Assembly (NCBI GenBank): GCA_945910005.1
Contig: OX246740.1
Coordinates: 57,775,311 to 57,839,310, forward strand
Direction of reading: 5' to 3'
Length of the DNA stretch: 64,000 nucleotides
Origin: Isoperla grammatica
Lineage: Eukaryota; Arthropoda; Insecta; Plecoptera; Perlodidae
The translations under genes and the position numbers were made by a program. Below are positions 24,853 through 40,202 of the stretch, in pieces. The stretch's first letter is position 1. Each line of letters opens with the position of its first letter. The notes under the pieces are model-generated. The model was not told where the DNA came from, did not search any database, and saw only the letters and a list, made by a program, of their open reading frames with translations.

Positions 24853-25689
24853 ATATGCCGACATTTGTGAGTAGGGCTTTAGTTTCTTTAAAAATAAAAG
24901 GTACATATTTACTTATTTAACACAGTTGAGTAACACGTCGAACAATATTTCTGAATCACGAAGTAGCATCTAAAATGGCCGAGACTCTTGTCTAGTCCAC
25001 CGCAACAAATAATACCTCTGCAGTCGGTGCAAAGTTTGCCGGCCACTTCCTTCCGGTCGACAGGCGACCCTAGTATGACGTCACTTCCGCTGAGCGCGCA
25101 TCAAGCCCGGCGGCGCACTAGCGCCCGACGCGGCTAGCTCGTTAACCTGCCACCCGGCAGTAATATCGGCCCTAGAAATATCTAGCTGAACAAACGAACT
25201 TAGTGAGGATGCAACTAAAAGATTGGTTTTATGAAATGCTCAAAGTTGAAAAACAATTTGACGACGTATTTCAACAAATAAATAGACTAGTATTTATTAT
25301 CTACCCACTCAGTTAGCCAGTACCCACAAAAATATTGTAAAATTCATCATTGTCGAATTAATAAAGATTAAGATTAATTATTTAACAGACTAGAAAGTAG
25401 AAATATAGTTAATAAATGTTCGTTTGCGTGAAGCGTTATAAAACATGTATTATTTTAATAATCATTTCACTGATTGGTCGATGATAAAATCGAAAAATTA
25501 CAACTTTAAATTTCGTTTCATCCCCAGCAATAATACCCGAAATTTTCTAACTGTCGACTGATGATCATTTCCAAGCTACTAAAATACGTTATTTTGCATC
25601 GAAAATATGTTCTGCGAGCTAAAGACGAAATTTTCCTTCCTAACAGAAATTTTGTGCACATGTTAAGATAGCAGGGCACCAACCGATAT

Positions 25690-26635
25690 TCCATCCACCC
25701 CATGCAAGGACTCAACATGTAACATACATAAAGAGTACGCACACACAGACAGTCAAAGTCACGCAGTAACAACGGACGGGCCTGTTCGAACGTGCCTCGT
25801 CCCCTGCACCGGTCACCCCATGCAAGGACTCAACATGTAACATACATAAAGAGTACGCACACACAGACAGTCAAAGTCACGCAGTGAACAACGGACGGGC
25901 CTGTTCGAACGTGCCTCGTCCCCTGCACCGGTCACCCCATGCAAGGACTCAACATGTAACATACATAAAGAGTGCGCACAGACAGACAGTCAAAGTCACG
26001 CAGTGAACAACGGACAGGCCTGTTCGAACGTGCCTCGTCCCCTGCACCGGTCACCCCGTGCAAGGACTCAACATGTAACATACATAAAGAGAGCGCACAG
26101 ACAGACAGTCAAAGTCACGCAGTGAACAACGGACGGGCCTGTTCGAACGTGCCTCGTCCCCTGCACCGGTCACCCCATGCAAGGACTCAACATGTAACAT
26201 ACATAAAGAGTGCGCACAGACAGACAGTCAAAGTCACGCAGTGAACAACGGACGGGCCTGTTCGAACGTGCCTCGTCCCCTGCACCGGTCACCCCGTGCA
26301 AGGACTCAACATGTAACATACATAAAGAGTGCGCACAGACAGACAGTCAAAGTCACGCAGTGAACAACGGACGGGCCTGTTCGAACGTGCCTCGTCCCCT
26401 GCACCGGTCACCCCGTGCAAGGACTCAACATGTAACATACATAAAGAGTACGCACAGACAGACAGTCAAAGTCACGCAGTGAACAACGGACGGGCCTGTT
26501 CGAACGTGCCTCGTCCTCTGCACCGGTCACCCCGTGCAAGGACTCAACATGTAACATACATAAAGAGTGCGCACAGACAGACAGTCAAAGTCACGCAGTG
26601 AACAACGGACGGGCCTGTTCGAACGTGCCTCGTCC
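25690..26635. repeat. 119-bp tandem array, 8 units
   Basis: GCAAGGACTCAACATGTAAC recurs at 25704, 25822, 25941, 26060, 26179, 26298, 26417 and 26536: seven intervals of 119 bp, except the first of 118. Each unit also holds CAGTCAAAGTCACGCAGTGA, GGGCCTGTTCGAACGTGCCT and CTGCACCGGTCACCCC. The apparent 90-aa ORFs are products of the period. It lies deep in the intron, not at an exon edge. Confidence 0.95.
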
Positions 26636-26816
26636 GAAATCTCTCCAACTCGATTAGCAGCGTTGTTTTTGTCCGCATCAGCAGGACTCGAGCACATCGG
26701 CTGAGTTATTCCCGCTGCATCTCGGGGGTGGGGGTGGGGGTGCAAGACACCGCTCGGGGGGTGGCAGTAATGAGGGACTAATTCAATCAAAGACATGGGA
26801 GGGGGGGAGGGCGAGT

Positions 26817-28190
<1,374 letters not shown>

Positions 28191-31100
28191 TGGTGGAGAA
28201 ACCGCACTTCGACGCAAGAAGGCTACGTGTCGATAAATCAACTTCTGATCATATTAGCCAGGATGAGCTATGCAAGCCAGAAAACAATTGATGCACTCCG
28301 ATATTTTGGTCAACATTAACTATGCTGTTTTGTGATCTCATTGTCATCTGTATGGATTAGCTAATAAAATAGTTGCCCAATATTTTAAATTAATGTTAAT
28401 ATGTATGTATCCTCTCAGCCCTCCTATAAAATTCAATATTAATTTATTTCCATTCAATATTTGTACAAATAAAAACTACCGGTCTGTATTCAAACATTTG
28501 TATTCAAATTTGAACTTTTATCATTCGGATTATTTAATTATATTGTTTATTATAACATATTATCATAAGTAAGACTTTAAATAATGTGTTTAAGAATTAT
28601 CTTAATAGAAATGCCCAGTGGTGTGGCCTATATTCCGCGAGAGACATTTCACCAGTGGAACAATAAAGTGAGCTTCATTTAAAAACAAAGTTTAGTTATG
28701 TTTACAATTTGATCTATAATAATAATAAATATAACCATAACACAAATTAAGATTGGTATCGTAATATTCTTGTTCAATTAATTTAAAACACCGCCTTCCT
28801 TACTCTAATTTAGGAATTATGAGCAGCAAAAAACTTTATGTTTGTACCCGGCCCCTCCACCAAAAGACTTACTACTTCACGATGAAACGTTTCCTACACA
28901 TTATATTTAATTATAACACATTATAATCTATAATTATAAATAATAATACAATAAACTTATAGATAATGAGGCGTAATGATAATATTTCACCATTGTTGGT
29001 AGTTATTATATGAGTTCAGAGTAACACAAGCGGCTATGAGGTGTAACAGGATCATCTATATAGTAAAGTAGGCCCTATTTCTCTCGTTGGTATGGCATTG
29101 TTATACATGCTTTTGCGTATGCTTTAATGTTTTCTATAAGAAAAACACATACTTTACACGGGGACCTTATGTAGAAGACATCCTTGCAACCGAGCCATTA
29201 TTTCATACAAGTTGTTTTAATTCCCTACAGACAACATGTATACGTTAGTGTTCCTAATGAAACGCAGTAAAGCAACAACAACCGTGCTACTTAAACACAA
29301 AGAAAAAACAACACAAAACATCCCCGTCCGCCGTGGAACATAATGGGCGGGTCGCGGACGCAAAGTGGATGTAAAAACGCACTTTAAGACGTCCGGGCCG
29401 CAGCTTAATGGCCCCTGCACAAGTAAAGGCGGGCATATGACTCAACCAAGCCAAGGTAAAAGGTTTCGTACCCTCATCCGCGCCACCATTATTACTCAGC
29501 TTACAAGACGTAAATCTAATTTGCGTGCATTGAAAGCCTTGCTAACCCCGCTCTGCTCGCTGCATAAACCCAGTGTCGGGAGATTTATCGGAAGATGGGC
29601 GGAGTCTGCCAGCTTGCCAGCTTGCCAGCTTGGTTCTATACACAGAGATACTTTCTGTGGTTTGGTTCGACATCGTGTGGAAACCAAGTATCGTGTTGTG
29701 ACTTGGCACCTGAATTTACAGAAACAATGGACCGTATTTATTACGCTAAACTAGCGCATTATTGTTGTGATCAAGTTTAGCCACGCAGATATGGTCCCGT
29801 ATTTCTAGCCTAAATAATAGGACGTGGTACTGTTTAAAACAAATATTTATTGTAGATATTTCGGACAAAATCTGCAATCTTTGTTAAAATATGAAAATGT
29901 AAAAACGACGAACTCAAAATCAATGCTAACTTTGATAAAATTGATCTGTTCTAGTAGACGGTTTTTAATGTACAGCTGTATTTATTCGTGTGACTTTTAT
30001 GATGCACAAGTAAATTGAAAGAAATCTTTCAATCTTTTTCTTTCTTTTTTTTTTTTTAATTGTATTATATATTTCGTTGTTAATACTAGGCCTATATAAT
30101 GCAAATTATAGTAACCACATCAATATATGTATAGATTTACAATGCTGACAAATGTAAGGGATATCTGCATAATTAATGTGTGTTTGTCTGGGTTGTTGCT
30201 CGGTTCTTGATATGATATTTGAAGGGGTCCTTATAGTCTTTATATTATACATAGTTTTACACATAGATTACACATAGTTTTGTTATATTGACTTATAGAC
30301 ATTCTAGCTAAACGATGTCCTAGTATGATGTGCCCACTTTGTACAGTATACAGTTTCAATATTCAGATGCCTCGTGCACCTTTTTGAATTTGAATTGTAT
30401 TTAATTACGGTGAAACGCTTAATAAATACATAGTATGCATGAAAGAAAAAAGAACATTGTTCTCAGATAGAAAGTTTCTAGTCATATATTCTTTATATAT
30501 ATTTACAGAAGTAATGTTATTATTCAGTGTTGTGGTTTTCGTTCATGCAACATTACCTGTTATATTTTGGTCCCAATAATGAGAATTGTAGGTGTAATTA
30601 TTTAATTTCAATTATTATCATGTCAATATAATTACACTATGACTGTAACTTGCCTAACGCGAGCAGATGGTATCTTAAAAGCAAGCATTAATTTGTGTAA
30701 GTAGATGTAAACAGAAACATTAAAATAATTAAATCAAGATATGATTATGGACGGGTGCGGAACATTAAAGTTTGTGATGACTGTTATGGAAGCGAACCTG
30801 TTGTACAAACAAAGAACAATGGAACATATTCCAGCATCAACGAGAACGTTATTGTATCAAACAACAATTGTTTATCCTCAATTACCTCAGCGGGCTGTTT
30901 ACTCCATCTACGTGAGTTTACAATATTATGTACCCTCAAGTCAACTTCGATCCTAACTTTTGATCTTAACTTTAATTATTTTTCATCCCTCGTTATCTTT
31001 ATCCCACCCCACCCATACCGCCATTTTGTTTCCACAAATGTCAATACAGACGCTTCCCTCCACCAATAGAAATACTCCCTTCCTGTGACGTCATAATCCC

Positions 31101-34100
31101 TGGCGCATGTACGCTCCGTTCGAATTATCGCGATACTTTGCTACGTAAACGATACTAATTGAATTCGCGAGGAGAGATATTATCGCTTTGATATTCAGAA
31201 GCGGGATACGGAATCATCTCGGTTTAGAAAAAAAAAAACACACTTTCGGATTTTTATAAAACCGAGTAACGATTGGAATTGTATTAGTCGCGGACCGAGA
31301 TTGATAAAATTAAGCCGGGCGTAATTGTGTTTGGAATAATTAGGTAGTGGAGGCGAGTCAAAGGGCGCATTAGCCAGGTTAACACCGCGATGCTGAAGAT
31401 ATGATGGAGTCGGGACCTTTTTCATCACTGGCCAGATAATAGGACGAGACATGGAGGTGAACATGTGTGCGTGTTGCGTTCACGCGCATGTGTGTCGTTG
31501 CTGTTATCAGTCATTATTGTCATATTATGATAACAACTATTGTTGTTATCATTTTTTTTTATTATTACACACGTTCAAATTACTTAATTGATATATGAGG
31601 TAACAATTCAAACCCTTTTTACCCTGACTGAGACAAAGCTAAAACCCTTTATGATATTTTTTCTATTAATTGTTACATTATAATTGGTTTTTAATTCAAC
31701 TCAGCTTCGTAAATACAATGTGTTGCTAGCAATAAAGAACTGACGTGAATCGAGCATGAAACCTTTATTATAATTAATATAATTGTATTATTGTTCTTCA
31801 CAAAATAACAGCACAGGATACTACTATAACAACGGTAGCAGCTTTAGTGCAGAACTGTATTGATATTGACAATTATAACAACATGAAATATGACGCTTTA
31901 CACATTAAGGTTTATTGCAGCCTGATACATTATGATACAAAATACATTTTATAAAGCGGCGGGGAGATAATTGACGAGTATTCTAAGGGTACCGTCTGCT
32001 ATATTGTAATCAGCACATTAGTTTTGCTTTCAGTTTCAATATTATTCCCAATATTGCGGGTATTTCTATAGAACGGTTAAAAGTCTTGGAAATATGTCAA
32101 ATAGACTAAAGCTTTGTTAAGTTATACTTTAAAAACCGAACGAATTTACCGGTTATTGAAATTTTGCAGACTATCAACACTTTCAATATTGACACGACGC
32201 TCTTACCTTGAGAAAAGTTAGATATCAAACCTAGAAAACAAAAGAATTTAACAGAATTTATCGTAGTAAATTTGTTTAAATTTATCAAAGATGACTTTTA
32301 CTGTTTAGGTTTCTGATGAACTACGATAATATAGCGTTAGAACTATTTTATATTAGTAAAAATAATATTTCAAATATTTCCAAAACATATTTCAATATAA
32401 AAAACCATGCTTGAAACTTTTAATTCGTGTGCGGATCTGTGTATGCGTTTCATACATTTTTATATGTGTATTATTTATACCCTGAACGCGAGACCGCCAC
32501 TGAAATATCGCGCGTGTGTACTCCGCACCAACCATGCCGAAACGTTCACTCACGAAGCCATAAATAATAAAGCAACCGGAAACGCATCTCCACTCCTCAA
32601 TCCTCAACGCGTCATCCTCTTTGACTCGACAAAATGTCTGTCTGGCATCCGACCTAACCGAACGAGCCTCGTTTACTCCCAACTCCTGTTTGAGTTAGCC
32701 TAGTTTCAGCTTGTGTCGCGTACGTTAGGTTTTTTCTCTCGTTAAAAGTGCTAATTGCGAACTGAGCTCGTGGGGTGGGGGGTGAGGGGGTTGCTACCCC
32801 ACTCTGGCGCTCTACAGAGCACGGGCGATGAGTGTGAGTGATCTTTGAACGGATAGCTCTGTTGATAGGGAAGTTAATTCTATTAGGTGTCCGTTTGATG
32901 GGATTCCGTGAGCACCGACGGCGAATACACTCACATCACATCACATCCAACGTCCTGGCGGGAAAAACAACCATCCTTCCATCCATCTACCAGAGGAGGG
33001 TTTGTGAAAACTCGTTTGCTGAATTATGTAAAGCTAGGGGTATAAAACATTTATGAAAATAAAACTCGAAACTTGTTTAATGAGCAGTTAAGAGTTTTAA
33101 ACATAATATAAATTGATGTACACAGAGCCAAGATGAATGTTGAATGAGGTAAACAGAATGGTGTGGCTTGTTGAAAACTATCTTTGTATAATTCATCGTC
33201 TATGCGAACCAACATTTCAACCAGTAATTAAGTTGGAATTAACATCGCTTTCATTCACCGTTGCACAAAGTGTTGTATCGAACTCTGCTTCATATTCTAA
33301 TAAGCAATTAGGTTAAACTAAGCTTAAATATTTCTAAGTCAACCAGCTATAATGAGACATTCATATTTTCATTTTGAATAAAGATGTACTATTCAAGGTT
33401 ATTATTTTAGAACCACGTTCACATAACGATTGTGAGCATCTTATAATATGACTTTTACGTTTATTATATCGTAAATATTATGTAGAAAGACAAAATCATT
33501 TCTTTCATTGAGAACTACGCAGAACGTCTAATAGAGCAACAATTTACAACATTTTGCATTCACAAAGTTGGTTATAATCAAGTGAGTTTTAGTATTGCCT
33601 GATGAAGTTTTGAATTGATCATACAAAATCGACAGGAATTATCTAAAAAAACAAACCAAAATTGATTTGGGTAAAATATAACATTTATTGTGTTCCATTT
33701 TAGCCCCACCAATGAGGCTAAAACAGGACATTTTATGGGGTTAAATCAGGCGATAACTCTATCTGTCTTGTTGTGAATTTTTAATGTGAATTTTTCATGA
33801 GGCCAAAAACGTTAAGTGGAGTCTTGAAACTTAAAAAACAAATTTTGTATATCTACCCGGCGCCTCCACCATTTCTATTACATCCGTTTCCAATCGTTGT
33901 AAGCAAAACGTTGACAGGCTATTGACATTACCAGGGCATTACCAACATGATAGTAAGATAGCTCAAAGTCCATCTCATATTTTCCTCGCCCCCTGGGGGA
34001 GAAAGACGCGCGGAAAACTGTTTGCAACGGGAAATACGATGTTTACAGCTGACCTCGCCGCCACGAATATTGTGGGTCACGTGATTCAATTGATCGAAGC

Positions 34101-34653
34101 GGTTTGTTCGTCCCTGTCTAGTTATCGATAAGTCAGCCAGCGACCGAAGCAAACTGATATCATCGTATGCATAAACGACCATTTTCTGTTTGTCCACAAA
34201 AACTATTTTAAATATCCTTGCATGGTTTTCATCGACCTCAGGTCACAGTTTTGTCTTTTACCCCGGACGCTCGACAGTAAAAATAAAATTTATTGCTATA
34301 CTACTTTACTACTAGATCACGCATTGGCGCTACAGTCCTGGTTTCAAATTGAAGTCCGCCATTTATATGACTACATGGTTTCAGAGACTACGTGTATCAA
34401 TATGCATATTTTCATAATTTGTGTTTTAAATAATGGAAACTGCTTTAATAAAATAAAGTGAGCATATAAAGCAAGATTAGTAAATCATTAGTAAGAGTTA
34501 AATTGCAAATAAAATTGCATGTATGTCATTTAAATTGTGGCTACAGACTTTCACCCCCAGCCGCTATGGAGTGCAAGCGTGTTGTTAAATATATCTCCAT
34601 GACATACGTGAATACATTGACCAATCACATATAAACAAAACCGTTTGTTTTAG

Positions 34654-34839
34654 GTTTGGTTCCAGAACCGGCGAGCAAAGTACCGTAAACAGGAGAAACA
34701 ACTTCAGAAGGCGCTGGCCCCGTCAGTAATACCAACATGCAACGGGGCTATGATGCGCAACATCTACCCCACAGCCAGCAGGGGGTACCAACCCTACCCA
34801 CACCCTAACTCAATCAACACCATGAATAGATATCCCCAG
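34654..34839 (+). CDS. Prop1/unc-42-like homeobox gene, exon 5 (homeodomain residues 47-60 and linker)
   Basis: 62 codons, phase 0 on both sides, between acceptor TTGTTTTAG and donor CCCCAG|GTAAGT. It encodes VWFQNRRAKYRKQEKQLQKA: helix 3 with Trp48, Phe49, Gln50 (the paired-like specificity residue), Asn51 and Arg53, all DNA-contact or core residues of a working homeodomain. The tail (LAPSVIPTCNG, MMRNIYPT, GYQPYPHPN, NTMNRYPQ) matches what I remember of invertebrate Prop1/unc-42-type proteins. The protein is expected to be a nuclear sequence-specific transcription factor; C. elegans unc-42 specifies neuron identity and vertebrate PROP1 acts in pituitary lineages. The role in this species is inference. 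Confidence 0.96.
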
Positions 34840-35677
34840 GTAAGTTGGTATCATTGCATCCCTTGGTAGGCCTACCACGTTGTACAACAAGGAATTCTTA
34901 CGAAAATGCATTATATTTTAATAAACTATTTCTTTGATTCATTACAACGTTATTATATCAATGTCACACTAACCATAGTTGCCAATCTTCTCCGAGTCAT
35001 CGGTTTTGTGTTTTTTTATTGTACTCAACGGAAATTGCTTGACTGATAGTTTATCATCATTCCACGACTACTGATTCTAGTACCATGGATTGAATAGTAT
35101 ACTAGACCGCACCCACAATGCAACACCACTAAACTTACCCCGATAAGCTGTGTCCGTAATTCAATACGTTCACACGACCACCACCGTAACCAGGCGTCGA
35201 TAACCTGGACATAAACGAGGCTAATCGTTCTGATGATTACAACTTGATTGCAAAACTCAAGACATGTATAATGATAGCTTTTCATTTGAGTATAATTAGA
35301 TGTATTAGTTCGTTTGCATTGTAAGAAAGCAATGTTTATTGTATGTTGTTTGAACAGAGCACATGTTTCTTAGTTATAAGTAATAACACCATTCCTATTA
35401 TGAGAAATATCTGCTCAAAATATGTAATAATCAATAAATAATAAAAGTGATAACAATAAGAAAGAGTATAATATGATGTCATCAAAGTTGGGAGGTTTTA
35501 ATCTCAGATTAAGTTTGATAGAAAGCGCAGTTTGCATTTCTAAATCAGGAATTGTGCGAGTAACAATACAAAGGCCTAGACATGAAAGTGCACGAGGAAT
35601 ACACGTCACGTGAGCGACGACGTCATACTGGGTGTGTCTTCCTATGCTGCTCTAGCAGGATTGTCTCCTGGTTTCAG
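34840..35677 (+). other. Homeobox intron 5
   Basis: An 838-bp AT-rich intron from GTAAGT to CTGGTTTCAG. I see no repeats or genes. Confidence 0.8.
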
Positions 35678-35768
35678 ATGACCACGAGTTCGTATCCCGG
35701 CATGAGCCAACCCTTCTCAATGTCACACAGTGCTACCAACATGTCAGGAATGAGGCAAGACACTATGG
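35678..35768 (+). CDS. Prop1/unc-42-like homeobox gene, exon 6
   Basis: Acceptor CTCCTGGTTTCAG, donor ATGG|GTAAGT; phase 0 in, phase 1 out. It encodes MTTSSYPGMSQPFSMSHSAT and NMSGMRQDTM, a Met/Ser-rich linker. The phase-1 G joins to GA of the last exon to make Gly. The composition matches the region before the C-terminal motif in related proteins, as far as I recall. Confidence 0.9.
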
Positions 35769-38700
35769 GTAAGTTTTGTACATTCCGTTTAACTCAGCTC
35801 TGCGTTCTTTCAAGTTGAAGCTCCTCTACATCCCCTAGCGGAGGTTCGTCGATGTCGAAAGACCGTCTAAATCGCAAGATAATTTAATTCTCATTTATTG
35901 AATTTTAATTTTATCTTATTTTGTTTAATTTGAGTGTATGAGTATAAATTAAATATGCCGAAGTTCAATGACACTTTCCCCCTATTCTAAACTAGCTTCA
36001 CACAGCGGTGTAATACAGTGGGAGGTATAACCCACCTTAGAATTCAAGCTGTCTACAATGAGGTATGGTATACAAAATATAAATATTGAACATAACGTTT
36101 TTAAGCCTAATTGTTAGGATATATAATGCAAATTCCAAATGTCAAACTAAGTACCGATGATATTCTCAACGATCATGGTTTGTTATGACATTCAGCAGAT
36201 AACGTGTACTCCTCTAAAAACGATTTAGACCGTAAAAAAGTTATAAAACATTTGTAGATGCTCCCCTCCCCCGAAATACATCCCTGGCTAGGCCACAGGG
36301 TGCGTGGTACACCGTCGGGTGGTCAGTGAGTGGATGAAGGGTGGAAAGATCGAGCTTACCTCCCCCACCCTCGTTCACTGGACTCAAAACCTCGTTTGAA
36401 AAGAGGCGTTGATTGCCAGAATTCACAATCTCACTTCAAGATGGCCATCGTCGAAATGTCAATAACACAAATTTCTTTAGAATTATTTACGCTGCGTCAA
36501 GTTATGACGCGAGTGTCTAACAGAGAGGAGAAATACGGTTTGACCGTTGGATCTTTGAAGTGGGTGCAAACTAGAATTAGGTCGAAGAATGTGTAAAATA
36601 AGACCAGGTTATAGTTTTCATCGTGAGATATATAATTGAATAAGCTTAAAACAATTTTTTAACAGGGAATTTCTTCTCAATATGCTGCAGTAAAGGAAGA
36701 AAAACACATCACTTACAATTTAGATAATTTCGTTCTCGTTTTACTAAGCTTCACTTAAACTGACGAGAAGAGATTCAACAAATGTTAACGCCTGACTATA
36801 TTAACCAATTAGGGGATGTCAGTTAGTTGGATTATACAAAATGATTTAGACACAAAGGAGAAGCTGTTCATATTGTGCCCACTTACAACGTTATAACGAT
36901 AATCCTTGCCATGTACGGAGTAGATAAAGACTTCTGGGCCCCGTGTAATCATGTTGATATGTTGTTGGAGCATGGGAGCTTGGGGGAAAATAGTATTATT
37001 TTGAAACATGTATTAAATCTCTGCTATATTGAGGTATTATTACAGTAGTTGAAATATTTCGCCGTATGACCGTGGAAACGCTCCAATTGCCGGTGACGGG
37101 CACCAAACCCACGACCCCTCAAATCAGAGTCACGGTTCTTGCCCATGAGTCACTCCATTGCGTTACGCCCCACAGACTAGCAATAATTGAATTTACTATC
37201 GTTTCATTATTCTGTACGTATTAACGGACGCCATCTTTGATCTTTTCCCTCCCAACTCCCGGGAGACGAAGACTATCGAAGTAGGCGTGACTGCGAAGCT
37301 CCCCCACATAGTCGAGAAGGCTGTGCGAGCTCCGTTCGCTTCCTGCCTGCCTGATCAGCCATTTATCGGCCCGAAAACTTTCGTTATGTTTCAATTTGAA
37401 TTTAATTAAATTTCAAGCGAAATTGTTGGCTTGAAACCTAATAAAATCGAATTCAATCCTACACTCTTTATTTAAACCGGATGTAGATATACGTACACAA
37501 ATCATTCTATGAGAGAAATAAGTTGGAACTGAAAGATGTTACTTTAAGTTCTATGAACTTCACTAATGTTATCGCATACGTCTTAAAGTCAAACTAGTGG
37601 TGAGCCAACCACAAAAATGGTACAACGTATGACGAAGATTTCATTTAAAATGTACGTTGAAAATTTGCTAGAATCAAGAATGAACAGTCATATACGGTTA
37701 TACTTTTAACAATCACCTTTTTGGCACATTTTAGCAGCTTTTAAACACATTGCGCACATTGCACATTTTTTGCACATTGCATTTTAACAAATTGCGGTTT
37801 TGTTTTTGAAATACAGCAAATTTGAAAGCATACAGCTTTCTAGTTTTTGAAACTTTTGCTGGTTGACACGATCCAGCACAAGGATATCTTTGCCTGGCAT
37901 CTCTACACTAGAAAACCTTTGAAGCAGTTTAGTATAGTGTTACTAAAACATTGTTCTGTATGTGTTTAGGCAGTATTAGATTCGCAGTTATCAACTTGAG
38001 CGTCGCAAGGACTTGGATGCAAGCTAGGGGTGATGAGAGGAAGGGAGGGGGGGGGGGGGGGGAGAGAAGGAGAGGGGGGGGGGGTGGGAGGAGAGATACA
38101 GAGAAAAGTGACTCCTCTAAGAGATACATTCGTTCGACCGACTCCATCTCACTTTCTTTATTTCCTTCAGCATTTTTAAACCCTTTGTCTTTAAAAGGCA
38201 GGCAAAGAAATTGAGCATTACTTCTTTGAAAATTTGATCAAGATGACAAAAGTTGTGCGACGATTTCTTTTATATCACATATTTCTTGAATATGCCTTGT
38301 CTTTGAAATGTTATCGTGCATCTTTTGATGAATAAAATATAGTCACAGATGAGAAAAAACACGTGCTTAAGTGCAAATTCGTGGATTGTGACTGAATATT
38401 ATCAAACACCATGCGAGATTTTTAATATTGTACATTATTTCTGAATTCAGTTTTCCCCAAAAGGTTTAATATGATATGAAAACCATTTTCTAGACTTCAA
38501 TTTCGTGTGTAACACATTTCTCTTTATTCCCTTGCAATCGAAAATTAAAATGTATCAAAATTCAAGAATGATTAACTGTATTATGATACATTTCTGAAAT
38601 GAAATAGCCTTCATTTAATATTTAACATTGGATTCTTGTTGGATTGATTCCAGCAGTGTATGTTGTTTTCTTCTCACCCTCGCTGATTTAATTTATTTGC

Positions 38701-40035
38701 AACTATTAAAATTTTCAGCAATTTAACTAGACTATCTTCTACACATTCCAATTAAGTTCTAGGCTCTCTCTTGTTTTCAACAAAATACACCTTCAAAACG
38801 AGGCCAACATTATGTAGAATTGCTTCGCTACTCTCTTCAATTAGGTGTTTACAGCGTAAATATTCAGGATGAGTTTCCATCCCAGCCTAAAAATTGATTA
38901 CTCATTTACAAAACTGAGCAATCACCGGCCAAAGATTAACTGCTGTTTAAAGCTGCCGTGTTGAGTTTACCTCACAATAGCAGATTCTCCAGTTTCCGAA
39001 AAACAAAATTAACCGTTCTCAAATTAATTAAAACGACAACCGAAAAACAAATCAAATCACACCCGAATTAAAAGAAACGCGCGTACGTCTTAAACGTGCG
39101 GACAAATTCGTGATTAATTTGAAATTCAAATTTCCCGTCGAGATTTTTCTTGTTGTCGCGTTTCGATAATGTCTCCGGAGATGAGTCAAGATGCATAGAC
39201 GAGACGTCTTAAGTTTATCATTTCCGCCTCAAGATGGGGTCTACGTGTCGGGCTGTGACGTCATTTCCCGAACACGATTGGCCGAGCAGCCAAGCGTGAA
39301 ATAACGAGATACAAGTAAATAATCATAGCAGATTCGGGGAAAGATTGGGAATAAAAATATCGCGGGGTCGTACGAAGTTATGAGAGTTATTTAAGCGTTT
39401 TATAAATAATATATAAACACAGGCTAGCATCTAATGTAGCCCGTAAACACTAGAATAATTTAAATATACATGTTTCAAATTTTTAAACGTGCGCTATCCT
39501 TTTTTACTATGAGGATAGCATTTAAGTTAGTATGAGCAAAACCATCTCTCACCCAAAGTATACCACTTTACCAACAATAACTCCTTTAAGATGAACCATA
39601 ACACAATTGCTATCATAAAAGCGATTATAATTATTTTATTGTAACATCTTCAAAGTAAGTTTATCGTTAGTAATCTTCCCTCAATAAGTCATTATAAAAT
39701 TGATTTATCAGCCCCTTATTCATACAACTGCCATTCAGATCTTTTTTCTCTTTAGTGAGTGTTGTCCCCTTTTCTTAAAATCGTACCAAGCCGGCTTTAT
39801 ACAATTCTTTTTAATATAATAAAATTACTAAATAGGGTGTGACCCATAAAGAATGCGCATTACATTAGTAAATGTTCATTACTAAAATTGTATAAACTAT
39901 AAAGGCTTAGGACTCTTTTCAGTTTCACGAGAGACAAAACAGAATGGCTATGAAAAGTGAATGTCATCCCAATCCAACTGGTCCACAGGCTCCGTGACCT
40001 AACCTAACGTGTAACTTCAGACTTTATACTTTCAG
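35769..40035 (+). other. Homeobox intron 6
   Basis: A 4.27-kb intron from GTAAGT to TACTTTCAG. It contains a G/GA-rich tract at about 38040-38100 (a G run of about 15, then GAGAGAAGGAGA and more G) and otherwise AT-rich sequence. I see no gene. Confidence 0.75.
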
Positions 40036-40142
40036 GAATGAGTCCCGAGGACGAATGGTACAACAAGAGTCTGTCAGCGCTACGGATGAACACAAGCCAC
40101 CACCCCAACCTCGCCGCCCCCATGTTGCAGTATCAGACGTAA
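40036..40142 (+). CDS. Prop1/unc-42-like homeobox gene, terminal coding exon
   Basis: Acceptor ATACTTTCAG ends at 40035; the stop TAA is at 40140-40142. It encodes MSPEDEWYNKSLSALRMNTS and HHPNLAAPMLQYQT. The block DEWYNKSLSALRMN is a compact, OAR-like conserved C-terminal motif of the kind found at the end of paired-like homeodomain proteins, and LQYQT at the very end supports this as the natural terminus. The phase-1 join from exon 6 is exact. The stop is followed after about 60 nt by a 94-bp tandem array lying in the presumed 3' UTR. Confidence 0.94.
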
Positions 40143-40202
40143 TGTCAGCAACCCCCTCTACTCCCCCTCACGCTGCAAGGAGGAACCGCTTCGCATTAGC
40201 AC

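Noticed and set aside
25972..26601. Three overlapping 90-codon ORFs
   Set aside because: They are the same reading of successive 119-bp repeat units.
32392..32703. Overlapping ORFs of about 97 codons on both strands in homeobox intron 4
   Set aside because: No recognisable domain, no splice signals that fit, and length compatible with chance in this sequence.
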